Below, one piece after another: positions 30,626-30,718 of a stretch of 30,718 bases of DNA. This DNA is from DATAEG01 sp051001975 (GTDB taxonomy: Bacteria; Actinomycetota; Actinomycetes; Mycobacteriales; Jatrophihabitantaceae): contig JBPCMU010000099.1 of the NCBI GenBank assembly GCA_051001975.1, positions 1-30,718 on the forward strand. Direction: 5' to 3'. The translations under genes and the position numbers were made by a program. Position 1 is the stretch's first letter. Each line of letters opens with the position of its first letter. The notes below the pieces were generated by a model. The model saw only the letters and a program-made list of their open reading frames with translations, was not told where the DNA came from and did not search any database.

Positions 30626-30718
30626 GCGAGCTTGTCCGCGGATCGACAGCACTGCGGCAAGGGGGACCACACGGTTCGCAGTGTACAGCGAAGGGGCACC
30701 GGACCACATTCGGTTCCC

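Noticed and set aside
1..30718. tRNA, rRNA or replication origin
   Set aside because: I saw no cloverleaf, rRNA-like segment or DnaA-box cluster by eye. A covariance-model scan would be needed to exclude a small RNA.

Overview
The window is a very GC-rich actinobacterial chromosome segment. Evidence for this is the strong G/C bias at third codon positions, GTG/TTG starts, four-base ATGA/GTGA gene overlaps, and genes restricted to or typical of Actinomycetota: WhiB7, mycoredoxin, AdnA/AdnB, UvrD2, MoeZ, DUF3107, DUF3152 and DUF5302. The gene order follows the neighbourhood known from mycobacteria (rhlE, ferritin-like, DUF3107, tetR, DUF3152, moeZ, atl, adnAB, nudC, mrx1, uvrD2, whiB7), but several modules are inserted. 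A non-mycobacterial lineage (Frankiales/Jatrophihabitans-like) is my guess only.

Layout. 1-5256: start of a DEAD-box RNA helicase (-), ferritin-like protein (+), SRPBCC-MarR operon (-) with a palindromic operator, a lipoprotein (+), DUF3107 and TetR (-), then a split NHEJ pair (-): a ligase-like protein lacking its catalytic lysine and a LigD-type polymerase. 5512-8528: Ku, alpha/beta hydrolase and DUF3152 zinc-peptidase-like protein (+). 8529-8997: non-coding, with a dispersed repeat and an inverted repeat. 8998-12443: MoeZ (+), nitronate monooxygenase (-), a broken DUF559 nuclease gene between two copies of a 48-bp hairpin repeat, and an alkyltransferase-like protein. 12456-13681: DUF5302, truncated haemoglobin, and an RNHCP zinc-ribbon protein with an overlapping leader ORF. 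13946-20328: adnA-adnB helicase-nuclease operon, whose 5' end carries a 57-bp tandem repeat that copies the start codon. 20342-26904: M20 peptidase, two related lipoproteins, an active/inactive M16 peptidase pair and NudC. 26907-30625: mycoredoxin (-), UvrD2 (+) and whiB7 with a long leader (promoter, leader ORF, intrinsic terminator, tandem repeat), followed by a small coupled gene.

Much of the content serves genome maintenance and stress response: end-joining (Ku and polymerase), end resection (AdnAB), repair helicase (UvrD2), alkyl-lesion recognition (ATL), thiol redox control (mycoredoxin), NAD/NAD-cap turnover (NudC) and antibiotic-inducible resistance (WhiB7).

The least explained items are the DUF559 gene bracketed by same-geometry hairpin repeats, whose right copy supplies the gene's stop codon; the catalytically dead ligase partner of the NHEJ polymerase; the relay of overlapping ORFs through the whiB7 attenuator; and the tandem duplication over the adnA start.
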